DNA of 64,000 bases from VGXO01 sp964614695 (GTDB lineage: Bacteria > Planctomycetota > Phycisphaerae > Phycisphaerales > SM1A02). A model generated the notes under the pieces. It did not search any database, was not told the DNA's origin, and saw only the letters and a program-made list of their open reading frames with translations. Positions 32,823 through 40,966 of the stretch are shown here, in pieces; positions within the stretch are counted from its first letter, which is position 1, and every line of letters begins with the position of its first letter. The translations under genes and the position numbers were made by a program. The stretch spans positions 1-64,000 of the forward strand of contig CAZTMB010000003.1 in assembly GCA_964614695.1 (NCBI GenBank). Direction: 5' to 3'.

Positions 32823-33293
32823 TCACTCCGCCTTGCCGCCCGAACTGTCGTAGACCCAAGCGTCGATGGGCCGCGGATAGTCGAGGACCTCACCCGGTGC
32901 GAAGAAGAGTGCGAGTTCCTTCGCGGCGGCCTCGGGACCGTCGGAACCGTGGATCAGATTGAAGCTGTTGGAGACGCCGAAGTCGCCACGGATGGTGCCT
33001 GCCGCGGCCTTCGAGCCGAAGGTGGCCCCCATCAGGTTCCGGCAGATGCCGATGGCGCCGACACCGCGAACGGCAAGCACCACCACCGGACTGCTCGTCA
33101 TGAAGCGGACGAGTCCCGGGTAGAAGGGCTTCTCCCGGTGATCGGCGTAGTGCCTGGCCGCGAGCTCTTCGGTGATCCGCGTGAGCTTGAGGCCGACGAT
33201 CTGCAGACCCTTCTCCTCGAGGCGGGCGAGGATCCGGCCGACGAGCCCGCGCTGCACCGCGTCGGGCTTCAGGATGATCAAGGTGGTTTCCAT
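32823..33293 (-). CDS. ndk: Nucleoside diphosphate kinase
   Basis: A 156-residue NDK, which equilibrates NTP pools through a phosphohistidine intermediate. TLIILKPDAVQRGLVGRIL opens the protein. RNLMGATFGSKAAAGTIRGDFG is the nucleotide-binding segment. The active-site His lies in SNSFNLIHGSDG, followed by EALFF-type AAKELALFF. The length matches bacterial Ndk plus a short tail (YDSSGGKAE). TACCCT ends 9 nt before the ATG. Confidence 0.97.
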   Translation of the reverse strand: METTLIILKPDAVQRGLVGRILARLEEKGLQIVGLKLTRITEELAARHYADHREKPFYPGLVRFMTSSPVVVLAVRGVGAIGICRNLMGATFGSKAAAGTIRGDFGVSNSFNLIHGSDGPEAAAKELALFFAPGEVLDYPRPIDAWVYDSSGGKAE

Positions 33294-33302
33294 GGGGCGG
33301 GA

Positions 33303-33308
33303 AGGGTA
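33303..33308 (-). promoter_or_regulatory. -10 element (TACCCT) for ndk
   Basis: On the minus strand TACCCT lies 9 nt before the ATG at 33293 with only a GC-rich spacer and no Shine-Dalgarno sequence. Likely leaderless. Confidence 0.45.
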
Positions 33309-33462
33309 GCAATCCCCCGCGGCGAGCGGGAGGCGGGACGGCTCCTTCGAGGCGGCGAAAGTTCCACGGTTCGATCGGGCCGCTCCGATACGCGTACGCT
33401 GCGGAGACCGCCTTGCCCTCAGGGAGGTTGGCGCGGCGGATCGAGCAACACCCAACGCGGCG

Positions 33463-35346
33463 ATGCCGCTGGAGAAGGCCATGCCCGGCACGGAGTCGCC
33501 GACCCTGGATCCGCCCACCTCGAAGCCTGCCCCACCAGGTCCCGCCTCGAAGCCCAAGCGACGCGCCGGAGGCGCGACCGCCGAGGAGATGTCCCAGCGA
33601 CAGCGGGAGATCTCCGTCAGCGAGTTCTTCGCCAAGAACCGCCATCTGCTGGGCTTCGACAACCCCCGCAAGGCGCTGCTGACGACCGTCAAGGAGGCGG
33701 TCGACAACGCGCTCGATGCCTGCGAAGAGGCGGGCATCCTGCCGTCGATCCGCGTGATGCTCGAGCCGATCTCCGAGACGCGCTTTCGCGTCACCGTGCG
33801 CGACAACGGTCCGGGCATCGTCCGCAAGCAGATCGAGAACGTCTTCGGCCGGCTGCTCTACGGATCGAAGTTCCACCGCCTCAAGATGAGCCGTGGCCAG
33901 CAGGGGATCGGCATCTCCGCCGCCGGCATGTACGGGCTCATGACGACGGGCCGGCCCGTGGTCATCCTCAGTCGCACGCGTCCGAAGGACCCGCTGCACG
34001 AGGTCGTCCTCAAGATGGACACCTCGCGCAACCGCGCGGACATCGTGAGCGACACGGAGCGCCCCGACGACGAGGGGATCTTCGCCGAAGGGCACGGCAC
34101 GCAGGTCGCGATCGAACTCGAGGGCAAGCATCTCAAGGGGCGGCAGTCCGTCGACGAGTACCTCGAGCAGACCGCGATCGCGAATCCGCACGCCCGCATC
34201 GAGTACGTGCAGCCGAGCGGCGAGACGATCGTCTTCGAGCGGGCCGTCGACGAACTTCCGCCCGAGACCGCGGAGATCCAGCCGCATCCCAAGGGCATCG
34301 AGCTTGGCACGCTGATCCAGATGCTCGAGCGCACGCAGGCCACGCAACTCGGGGCCTTCTTCAAGAGCGAGTTCTGCCGCGTCGGCCCGAGCGTGGCGAA
34401 GGAGATCTGCGCGAAGGCGGGGCTCTCCGATCGCACGTGGGTCAAGCAGGTCGGACACGCCGAGGCGGAGCGGCTCTACAACGCGATCCAGGAGGTGAAG
34501 GTTCCCGCGCCGCCGACCTCCTGCGTGCAGGCGATCGGCACGCGCACGCTTCTCTCGGGGCTCCTCAAGGAGGTGCGCGGCGAGTTCTACGCCGCGAGCA
34601 CGCGGCCGCCCGCGGTCTATCGCGGCCGCCCGTTCATCATCGAGGCCGCGATCGCGTACGGCGGCGATCTCGCCGGCGACGAGCCAGCGAGGGTCATCCG
34701 ATTCGCGAACCGCGTGCCCCTGCAGTACCAGCAGTCGGCGTGCTCGAGCTTCAAGGCCGTGCTCGAGACGAACTGGCGCAACTACGGCCTCTCGCAGCCG
34801 CGAAGCAGCGTGCCCGTCGCGCCGCTCGTGGTCATGATCCACATGGCGAGCGTGTGGGTGCCCTTCACGAGCGAGAGCAAGGAGGCGATCGCCGACTACG
34901 ACGAGATCCGCAAGGAGATGCGGCTTGCGCTTCAGGAGTGCGGCCGCAAGCTGCAGACCTACCTCAACCGCCGACGCCGCATGGCTCGGCAGGGCGAGCG
35001 TCGCAGCGCGTTCCTGCGGTACATCGGCGAGATCTCCAAGAGCTGCGGCGAACTCACCGGACGCGACCCCAAGGCCGTCTACGACGCGCTGATGCAGCAG
35101 GCCGAGGCGAAGACCGCCGAGTTCGATCTCGTCCTCGACGACGAGGGACGCGTCATCGACGACGGCGGCTCGCTCGCCAAGGACGACGGCGTGGTGATCG
35201 TCGAGTCCCGGCAGGCGGCGATCATCGGCGACGAGTCGGGCGAGTCGGGCGAAGGAGACGGGACGCTCTTCGGCGACGCGACGGAGAAGTCGTCGAAGCG
35301 GGCCGCGGCGCGGCCCGCGAAGAAGACGCGGCGCAGGACGACCTGA
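33463..35346 (+). CDS. top6B: DNA topoisomerase VI subunit B
   Basis: A 627-residue ATPase subunit of the type IIB topoisomerase. The GHKL fold has the N box TVKEAVDNALDACEEAG (Glu78, Asn82), G1 VRDNGPGI (Asp114) and G2 SRGQQGIGISAAGMYG. A family-typical segment (LLYGSKFHRLK) precedes G2. It continues with the H2TH segment (FFKSEFCRVGPSVAKEICAKAG) and the transducer (RPFIIEAAIAYGG, FANRVPLQYQ, NWRNYGLSQ). The C-terminus is acidic, then Lys/Arg-rich (KKTRRRTT). ATP binding dimerises B to gate strand passage while subunit A cuts. ATG 33463 is used; ATG 33481 has a better Shine-Dalgarno (GGAG). It is followed by subunit A after 11 bp. Confidence 0.97.
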   Translation: MPLEKAMPGTESPTLDPPTSKPAPPGPASKPKRRAGGATAEEMSQRQREISVSEFFAKNRHLLGFDNPRKALLTTVKEAVDNALDACEEAGILPSIRVMLEPISETRFRVTVRDNGPGIVRKQIENVFGRLLYGSKFHRLKMSRGQQGIGISAAGMYGLMTTGRPVVILSRTRPKDPLHEVVLKMDTSRNRADIVSDTERPDDEGIFAEGHGTQVAIELEGKHLKGRQSVDEYLEQTAIANPHARIEYVQPSGETIVFERAVDELPPETAEIQPHPKGIELGTLIQMLERTQATQLGAFFKSEFCRVGPSVAKEICAKAGLSDRTWVKQVGHAEAERLYNAIQEVKVPAPPTSCVQAIGTRTLLSGLLKEVRGEFYAASTRPPAVYRGRPFIIEAAIAYGGDLAGDEPARVIRFANRVPLQYQQSACSSFKAVLETNWRNYGLSQPRSSVPVAPLVVMIHMASVWVPFTSESKEAIADYDEIRKEMRLALQECGRKLQTYLNRRRRMARQGERRSAFLRYIGEISKSCGELTGRDPKAVYDALMQQAEAKTAEFDLVLDDEGRVIDDGGSLAKDDGVVIVESRQAAIIGDESGESGEGDGTLFGDATEKSSKRAAARPAKKTRRRTT

Positions 35347-35357
35347 CGGAGGAGAGC

Positions 35358-36509
35358 ATGGCGACGAAGAAGAAGGCCGCGAAGGAAGGCGGCACGGCGA
35401 CCAAGGGCCCGGCCGCGAAGCCGAGCGATGCGAAGACGCTTGGGCGGCTCGTCGGCCTCGGCGAGGCGGTCTCGAAGGAGTCGATCGGCGGGCGCGACCC
35501 GTTCGTCGACATCCCGACGCGAGCGCTCTCCAACACGCGGTGGAACCGCCAGCGGCGCATCCTCCAGATGGGCGACGCCAGCCAGCGCCGCAACCTGTTC
35601 AACCTCGGGCAGGCGCGGAAGTTCATGCAGACCATGCTCATCGCGAGCGGCTGCAAGGAGCTGATCGAGCAGGGCAAGACGCTCTCGCTGCGATCGATGT
35701 ACTACAAGACCCTGCACACCATCACCGGCACCAAGGAGAAGACCTTCTCGGGGCAGGAGGAGTCGGACCCGATCATCGAGGACCTCGAGGTCGCGATGGG
35801 TTCGCTTCGCGAGGAGCTCCACGTCTTCGCGAGCGAGCGAGGCAAGGTCGTGGGCAACCTCACGATCATCGACAACGGCGACGAGATCGACCTTCGACGC
35901 ATGGGTACGGGCGGCTACGCGATCCCCTCGATCGTCGAGCCGAGCGTGATCCGCTTCGGCAAGTGCGACGCGAAGTTCATCCTGCACGTCGAGAAGGGCA
36001 CCGTGTGGGCCCGCTTCAACGAGGACCGCTTCTGGCAGAAGCACAACTGCATCCTGACCGAAGGCGGCGGGCAGCCGCCTCGCGGCGTGCGTCGGCTGCT
36101 TCGCCGCATGCACGACGAGCTCGGGCTGCCGGTCTACTGCCTGCTCGACTGCGACCCGTGGGGGCACTACATCTACTCGGTGATCAAGCAGGGCTCGATG
36201 AACCTCGCCTTCGAGAGCGAGCGGATGGCGATCCCCGACGCGAAGTTCATCGGGATCCGCGCGGGCGACTACCAGCGCTACGGACTCTCCGACGACGTCC
36301 AGATCGCCCTCTCCGACCGCGACATCGCCCGCGCCAAGCAGATCGCGGACTACCCGTGGTTCGAGGGCAAGGCGTGGCAGAAGGAGATCCAGGCCCTGCT
36401 GCGGAACGGCTTCAAGATGGAGGTGGAGTCGCTCATCACGAAGGGCATCTCCTTCGTGACCGAGACCTACGTTCCGCAGAAGCTCGCCGAGAGGGACTGG
36501 ATCGAGTGA
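35358..36509 (+). CDS. top6A: DNA topoisomerase VI subunit A (Spo11-like)
   Basis: A 383-residue DNA-cleaving subunit. A Lys/Ala-rich N-terminus precedes the winged-helix (5Y-CAP) domain with SLRSMYYKTLHT. Tyr116, the second of the pair, is the expected catalytic tyrosine. The Toprim domain has Glu212 (HVEKG) and the DxD pair Asp264/Asp266 (LLDCDPWGHYIY). Further family motifs are NCILTEGGGQPPRGVRRLLRR and FIGIRAGDYQRYGL. All catalytic residues are present, so the enzyme should be active: an A2B2 heterotetramer that relaxes and decatenates DNA by 2-nt staggered breaks. GGAGGA lies just upstream of the ATG. The enzyme is widespread in archaea and plants and patchy in bacteria. Confidence 0.97.
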   Translation: MATKKKAAKEGGTATKGPAAKPSDAKTLGRLVGLGEAVSKESIGGRDPFVDIPTRALSNTRWNRQRRILQMGDASQRRNLFNLGQARKFMQTMLIASGCKELIEQGKTLSLRSMYYKTLHTITGTKEKTFSGQEESDPIIEDLEVAMGSLREELHVFASERGKVVGNLTIIDNGDEIDLRRMGTGGYAIPSIVEPSVIRFGKCDAKFILHVEKGTVWARFNEDRFWQKHNCILTEGGGQPPRGVRRLLRRMHDELGLPVYCLLDCDPWGHYIYSVIKQGSMNLAFESERMAIPDAKFIGIRAGDYQRYGLSDDVQIALSDRDIARAKQIADYPWFEGKAWQKEIQALLRNGFKMEVESLITKGISFVTETYVPQKLAERDWIE

Positions 36510-36555
36510 TCCGAGTCGGGCTCCGGACGCGACCACGCGTCTCGCGGTCAAAGCC

Positions 36556-37521
36556 TCAGCGCGGCGCGGCGGTCGAGTTTCGCGGCGATTCGGGCCATCG
36601 GCTCCGGTCGCGCGGCAGCCGAATCGTGAAGTCGCTTCCGCGACCGGGCTCGGAGTGGACGCTCAGTTCGCCGCCGTGCTCCTCGACGATGCGCCGAGCG
36701 GTCGGAAGCCCGAGTCCGCTGCCGCCGGGCTTGCCGCTCACGTAGGGCCGGAAGATCTCCTCGACGCGATCCGGCGGAATGCCGGGGCCGGTGTCGATCA
36801 CGTGGATGCGGACCTCGCCGTCGTCCGCCTCGACGCGGACCATGAGTTCCCCGCGCGGCGCCGCGCCCTCGGGCGCACGGCCGTCCATCGCCTGCAGCGC
36901 GTTCAGCATGAGGTTGAGGACCGCCTGCTTGAGATGCGGCTCGTCGACCTCGGCCTCGATGGGCGTCGAGGGGATCTCCGATCGCAGCACGACCGCCGCC
37001 TGATCGCACTGCGGATGGAAGAAGTCGACGAGATCCGAGACGAGCGCCGCGAGGTCGCGCCGCTGCGGATCGAGCCGCATCCGCCCGGCGTAGCGGAGGA
37101 AGTCCTCGAGGATTCCGCGCAGTCGGGTGGTCTCCCGCACCAGCGCGCCGACGCGACGATGGAGTCGGCCCCGGGCGTCCTCCTCCGGCACCGCCTCGTC
37201 GAGCTCCTCGTCGAGCAGTTGCGCATTGAGGACGAGGGTCGAAAGCGGATTCTTGATCTCGTGCGCGAGGCCGCCGGTCATCGAACTGACCTGCGTCAAC
37301 CGCTCGCCGGCACGGGTTGCACGCCGTTCGGCGAGCACCCGAGCGCGTCGCGCGCGAAGAAGCAGGAGCGACAGCGCGACGATCGCGGCGGCGAGCATCG
37401 CGATGACCGCAGTCGCCATCGGCGACGCGGACTCGGCCGGTGGCGCCGGATCGGCGCTTGCAGCCAACGCCGAGTGACCGGCGATCCACGCCACGATCGA
37501 TGCCGCGATCGCGGCAGCCAT
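36556..37521 (-). CDS. NtrB-type sensor histidine kinase (orphan)
   Basis: A 321-residue membrane kinase. An N-terminal hydrophobic segment and a TM helix (about 36-55, ATAVIAMLAAAIVALSLLLL) are followed by the H box GGLAHEIKNPLSTLVLNAQLL with His87 as the phosphoacceptor. The HATPase_c domain has LNLMLNALQAMDG (N box), VIDTGPGIPPDRVEEIFRPYVSGK (G1/F) and GSGLGLPTARRIVEEHGG (G2). There is no sensor domain of size between TM segments, so input may be membrane or cytoplasmic. No response regulator is adjacent. The ATG at 37521 is chosen; a TTG further upstream cannot be excluded. It converges with top6A. Confidence 0.9.
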   Translation of the reverse strand: MAAAIAASIVAWIAGHSALAASADPAPPAESASPMATAVIAMLAAAIVALSLLLLRARRARVLAERRATRAGERLTQVSSMTGGLAHEIKNPLSTLVLNAQLLDEELDEAVPEEDARGRLHRRVGALVRETTRLRGILEDFLRYAGRMRLDPQRRDLAALVSDLVDFFHPQCDQAAVVLRSEIPSTPIEAEVDEPHLKQAVLNLMLNALQAMDGRAPEGAAPRGELMVRVEADDGEVRIHVIDTGPGIPPDRVEEIFRPYVSGKPGGSGLGLPTARRIVEEHGGELSVHSEPGRGSDFTIRLPRDRSRWPESPRNSTAAPR

Positions 37522-37619
37522 CGGCGACCGCGCCCGAACGGGATCGAACGGAGCGTGTCCATCGACGCAGCTCCTCGCGGAGGCGCTTCGCCGGACGCGG
37601 CTCGATGTGATCAACGGTC

Positions 37620-37868
37620 TCAGGCGACCGGCTGCGGAGCGCGGTTCGCCCGCACCTTGCTCGCCGCCCATCCCTTGGGACCCTTCTGCGCGGAGTAGAC
37701 CACGGCCTCGCCGTCCCGCAGCGTGCGGAAGCCGGCCTCCTGCTCGATGGTCGAGAAGTGCACGAAGATGTCCTGACCTTCCGGGCCGACGAGGAAGCCG
37801 AATCCCTTGCGGGCATCGAACCACTTCACCGAGCCTGCCTGATCCACGAGTGCTTCGGCCTGTTCCAT
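37620..37868 (-). CDS. Cold-shock domain protein
   Basis: An 82-residue single-stranded nucleic-acid-binding protein with the CSD fold. GSVKWFDARKGFGFL contains RNP1-type residues, and DIFVHFSTI is RNP2. They are followed by LRDGEAVVYSAQKGPKGWAASKV. The N-terminus has about 11 extra residues and the C-terminus a short basic extension. A strong Shine-Dalgarno (GGAGGTGG) precedes the ATG at 37868, in contrast to the leaderless genes. Such proteins act as RNA chaperones. Confidence 0.95.
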   Translation of the reverse strand: MEQAEALVDQAGSVKWFDARKGFGFLVGPEGQDIFVHFSTIEQEAGFRTLRDGEAVVYSAQKGPKGWAASKVRANRAPQPVA

Positions 37869-37870
37869 TC

Positions 37871-37898
37871 GTCCACCTCCAAGTTGTGGAATGCACAA
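37871..37898 (-). promoter_or_regulatory. Shine-Dalgarno and small inverted repeat before the cold-shock gene
   Basis: On the minus strand TTGTG-CATTC-CACAA (37898-37884) is followed by TTGGAGGTGG just before the ATG. The palindrome could be an operator or a small leader hairpin next to the ribosome-binding site. Confidence 0.45.
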
Positions 37899-38001
37899 GG
37901 AAAAACAGAGGTCGCCGTGGTCCGATCCGATTGCCTTCCGGCACGCGATCGGACGGGTGCGACCCCGGAAACTCACCGGGGCCGCCCGATTGTGGGGACC
38001 C

Positions 38002-38040
38002 CGCGGCTCCGCCGCAAGCCTTCGCCTGCGGGGAGCCGCG
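38002..38040 (-). terminator. Terminator hairpin of pnp
   Basis: CGCGGCTCC and GGAGCCGCG pair (9 bp) around an inner CCGCA/TGCGG stem. It starts 18 bp beyond the pnp stop. Confidence 0.6.
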
Positions 38041-38058
38041 AAGTTCCCTTCGATCCAG

Positions 38059-40215
38059 TCAGTCCTGCGCCGTCGCGGCCTTCGCCTCGACGAGCAGCGC
38101 CTTGCGGGAGAGCTTGATCCGGCCGTTCTCGTCGACGTTGATCACCTTCACCTTGATGGTGTCGCCGACCTTGACCTGATCCGTGACGTTCTTGACGAAG
38201 CCGTCCGCGAGTTCGGAGATGTGGCACATGCCGTCGGTGCCCGGGACGAGTTCGACGAACGCGCCGAACTCCTTCACGGCCACGACGCGACCCTCGAAGA
38301 TCGAGCCCACGCGAATCTCCGCGCCGAGCGCCTCGACCTCGGCCTTCGCCTGGCGTCCGCCTTCGGCGTTGGTGGAGGCGATGTGGACGGTGCCGTCCTC
38401 CTCGACGTCGATGGTGACGCCGTGGCGCTCCTGGATGCCGCGGATCATCTTGCCGCCGGGGCCGATCAGCTTGCCGATCTTGTCCGGGTCGATCTTGACG
38501 ACGATGATTCGAGGCGCGTAGGTCGAGATGTCCGGCCGCGGCTCGGCGAGCGTCGCCTTCATCGTCTCGATGATCTCGAAGCGACCGACCTTCGCCTGCT
38601 CGAGGATGGTCTCGATCTCCTCGATCGAGAGGCCGCGAGCCTTGAGGTCGAGCTGGATGCCGGTGATGCCCTCACGCGTGCCGGCGACCTTGAAGTCCAT
38701 CTCGCCGAAGAAGTCCTCCTCGCCGATGATGTCGGTGACGTGGGTGACCTTGCCGGCCTCGCTGGTGAAGCGTCCGACCGAGATGCCCGCGCACACGCCC
38801 TTGATCGGCACGCCCGCGTCCATCAGGGCCATGCAGCCGCCGCACACCGAAGCCATGCTCGACGAGCCGTTGCTCTCGGTGATGTCGCTGATGATGCGGA
38901 CGGTGTAGGGGAACTCCTCGCCCGAGGGCAGGATGCCGAGCAGCGAACGCTCGGCGAGTGCGCCGTGTCCGACCTCGCGGCGACCCGGCCCCATGATGCG
39001 TCCGGCCTCGCCGGTGCAGAACGGCGGGAAGTTGTAGTGGAGGTAGAACTTCTTGGCGTACTCCGGCATCAGGCCGTCGACGATCTGCTCGTCCTTGCCG
39101 GTGCCGAGCGTGCAGCTCACGAGCGACTGCGTCTCGCCGCGCTGGAAGAACGCCGAGCCGTGCGTGCGGGGGAAGATGCCGACGTCGATCTCGATCGGGC
39201 GGATCTGCTTGAGGCCGCGGCCGTCGGGACGGATGCCCTTCTCGGCGACGAGCATGTGGGTGATCTTCTTCTCGAGACGGCGGAACGCCTCCTTGGCCTG
39301 GTTCCGCCGGGTCTCCGCGGCCTGATAGGCGCCGTAGGAGCCGTCGGTCGGCAGCGGGAAGCACTCGTGCAGCATCTCGTCGCGGATCGCGTCGACCGCG
39401 GCGTTGCGGGCCTGCTTGCCCGGGATCTTGCGGGCTTCGACGAGGCGGTCGTAGACCTTCGCCTTCACCGCCGCGACGACGTCGTCGGCCGGGAGGACGG
39501 GAGCGCCGGGATTCGCCGCGGGGGCGCCCGACTTCTCGCGAAGCTCCATCATCAGCTCGAGGATCGGCTTGATGCCGTGCCCGTAGCCGAAGCGGATCGC
39601 CTCGAGCATGGTGGCCTCGTCGATCTCCGCAGCGCCGACCTCGATCATGTTGATGCCGTCGGCGTGGCCGGAGAGCACCAGGTCGAGGTCGGAGAAGTCC
39701 AACTGCGCCTGGGTCGGGTTGATCACGAACTGCGGACCGCTCTCGGTGAACACGCGACCGACGCGGACCGTCGCGACCGGGCCCTGGAAGGGGGCGTCGG
39801 TGAGGCAGAGCGCGGCGCTCGCGCCGCAGCAGGCGACGACGTCGGCGTCGTTCTGCCCGTCGTGGCTCATCACCCACGCCTGCAGCTGGATCTCGTCGAC
39901 GAAGCCGTCGGGGAAGAGCGGACGGATCGGGCGATCCATCATCCGCATGGTGAGGATCTCCTTCTCGCTCGGAGCGCCCTCGCGCTTGCGGAAGCCTCCC
40001 GGGAACTTGCCGCCGGCGGGCATGCGCTCGCGGTAATCGCACTGGAGCGGGAAGAAGTCGATGCCCGGACGGGGATTCGCGCGGACCGCGGTCGCGAGGA
40101 CGGCGGTCTCGCCGTAGCTGACGACGACCGCGCCGCTCGCGAGCTTCGCGACGCGACCGGTCTCGAGACGAAGCAGGCGGCCGCCCACTTCACGTTCGAC
40201 GGTGACGATGGCCAT
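38059..40215 (-). CDS. pnp: Polyribonucleotide nucleotidyltransferase (PNPase)
   Basis: A 718-residue phosphorolytic 3'-5' exoribonuclease and degradosome component. The first RNase PH domain has RPGIDFFPLQCDYRERM and RPIRPLFPDGF. The second has GRGLKQIRPI, RTHGSAFFQRGETQ, and the catalytic FTSEAGKVTHVTDIIGEEDFFGEMDFKVAGT region. These are followed by KH (IGPGGKMIRGIQE) and S1 (GSIFEGRVVAVKEFGAFVEL) domains. It lies downstream of rpsO, the classic bacterial pairing, with a hairpin between them. Confidence 0.98.
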   Translation of the reverse strand: MAIVTVEREVGGRLLRLETGRVAKLASGAVVVSYGETAVLATAVRANPRPGIDFFPLQCDYRERMPAGGKFPGGFRKREGAPSEKEILTMRMMDRPIRPLFPDGFVDEIQLQAWVMSHDGQNDADVVACCGASAALCLTDAPFQGPVATVRVGRVFTESGPQFVINPTQAQLDFSDLDLVLSGHADGINMIEVGAAEIDEATMLEAIRFGYGHGIKPILELMMELREKSGAPAANPGAPVLPADDVVAAVKAKVYDRLVEARKIPGKQARNAAVDAIRDEMLHECFPLPTDGSYGAYQAAETRRNQAKEAFRRLEKKITHMLVAEKGIRPDGRGLKQIRPIEIDVGIFPRTHGSAFFQRGETQSLVSCTLGTGKDEQIVDGLMPEYAKKFYLHYNFPPFCTGEAGRIMGPGRREVGHGALAERSLLGILPSGEEFPYTVRIISDITESNGSSSMASVCGGCMALMDAGVPIKGVCAGISVGRFTSEAGKVTHVTDIIGEEDFFGEMDFKVAGTREGITGIQLDLKARGLSIEEIETILEQAKVGRFEIIETMKATLAEPRPDISTYAPRIIVVKIDPDKIGKLIGPGGKMIRGIQERHGVTIDVEEDGTVHIASTNAEGGRQAKAEVEALGAEIRVGSIFEGRVVAVKEFGAFVELVPGTDGMCHISELADGFVKNVTDQVKVGDTIKVKVINVDENGRIKLSRKALLVEAKAATAQD

Positions 40216-40377
40216 GGTTGGATGACTCCTTGGGCCGGCGCAAGGCCGTCCCTGATGGACGAGGCGTCGCCGAAGCGACGCGCTGGGGGAGCCGTCCGGT
40301 TGGCAGAAGGCACGAAACAGTCTCGGCGACGCCGCTCGACTGTGCCGTGCCCACTGCCACCAGAACGGCGGAAGAGA

Positions 40378-40406
40378 AGCGGCGGCGCCATCCGGGCGCC
40401 GCCGCT
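40378..40406 (-). terminator. rpsO-pnp intergenic hairpin
   Basis: AGCGGCGGCGCC and its exact complement with a 5-nt loop (ATCCG), starting 4 bp after the rpsO stop. In other bacteria this position holds the rpsO terminator and processing site, allowing partial read-through into pnp. Confidence 0.65.
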
Positions 40407-40410
40407 GGGG

Positions 40411-40680
40411 TCACTTGCGAAGGCCGAGACGGCGGATCAGCTCGAGGTACCGCTCGCGATCGGTCGCGGCGAGGTACTTGAGCATGCGGTTCCGCTGCCC
40501 GACCATCAGGAGCAGCCCGCGACGCGAGCTGTGGTCCTTCGGATGGGCGCGGAAGTGTTCCTGAAGGTGGTTGATCCGCTCGGTGAGCAGGGCCACCTGC
40601 ACCTCGGGGGAGCCGGAATCGCCGTCGTGACGGCGATTGGTCTCGACCACCCGCTGCTTGTCGATCGTTTCGACGCTCAT
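40411..40680 (-). CDS. rpsO: 30S ribosomal protein S15
   Basis: An 89-residue S15, full length. TGSPEVQ-like GDSGSPEVQVALLTERINHLQEHF and HPKDHSSRRGLLLMVGQRNRMLKYL are the 16S-rRNA-binding motifs, ending in YLELIRRLGLRK. The ATG is at 40680. S15 binds the central domain of 16S rRNA early in 30S assembly. A possible -10 (TATCTT, 40782-40777) would give a leader of about 90 nt. Confidence 0.98.
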   Translation of the reverse strand: MSVETIDKQRVVETNRRHDGDSGSPEVQVALLTERINHLQEHFRAHPKDHSSRRGLLLMVGQRNRMLKYLAATDRERYLELIRRLGLRK

Positions 40681-40838
40681 GTCGTGTCGGTGCTCGTGAA
40701 CCGGAGCCCGATCCCGCCGGCGGTGCGGACGACGCCACCGCCCGGGCAGGGCTGCTTGGGGAAAGACGAATCGGGGAAGATAGCAGACCACCCCGCGAAG
40801 GGAAGACCGGAGTTCGCATCCGGTGAGAAGGGATGCCG

Positions 40839-40880
40839 TCTCCTCCTCTTCTCCTCCTCTCCTGCTCCCCTCCTCTCCCT
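40839..40880. repeat. 42-bp homopyrimidine tract (one G interruption)
   Basis: A CTCCTC/CCTCTC-rich run lies in the 286-bp divergent region between rpsO and the carboxyltransferase gene. On the minus strand it is a GA-rich purine tract. It is simple sequence, with no coding potential in either direction. Confidence 0.8.
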
Positions 40881-40951
40881 AAGGGCGGCTCCTTTGGATG
40901 GCCGGGCGGCACCGAGGTCTCGTTAAAGCGGATCCGTGGCGACGCCGGGGG

Positions 40952-40957
40952 TATTCT
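40952..40957 (+). promoter_or_regulatory. -10 element (TATTCT) for the carboxyltransferase gene
   Basis: TATTCT ends 9 nt before the ATG at 40967 with no ribosome-binding site between; likely leaderless. Confidence 0.55.
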
Positions 40958-40966
40958 CGCCCGCCC

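Noticed and set aside
32949..36509. 1186-residue plus-strand frame extending upstream of top6A
   Set aside because: The upstream ~800 codons overlap ndk antisense and top6B in another frame. Only the last 383 codons, after a Shine-Dalgarno and ATG at 35358, match topoisomerase VI A.
36510..36555. Terminator between top6A and the histidine-kinase gene
   Set aside because: The 46-bp convergent gap has only short imperfect inverted repeats and no convincing stem.
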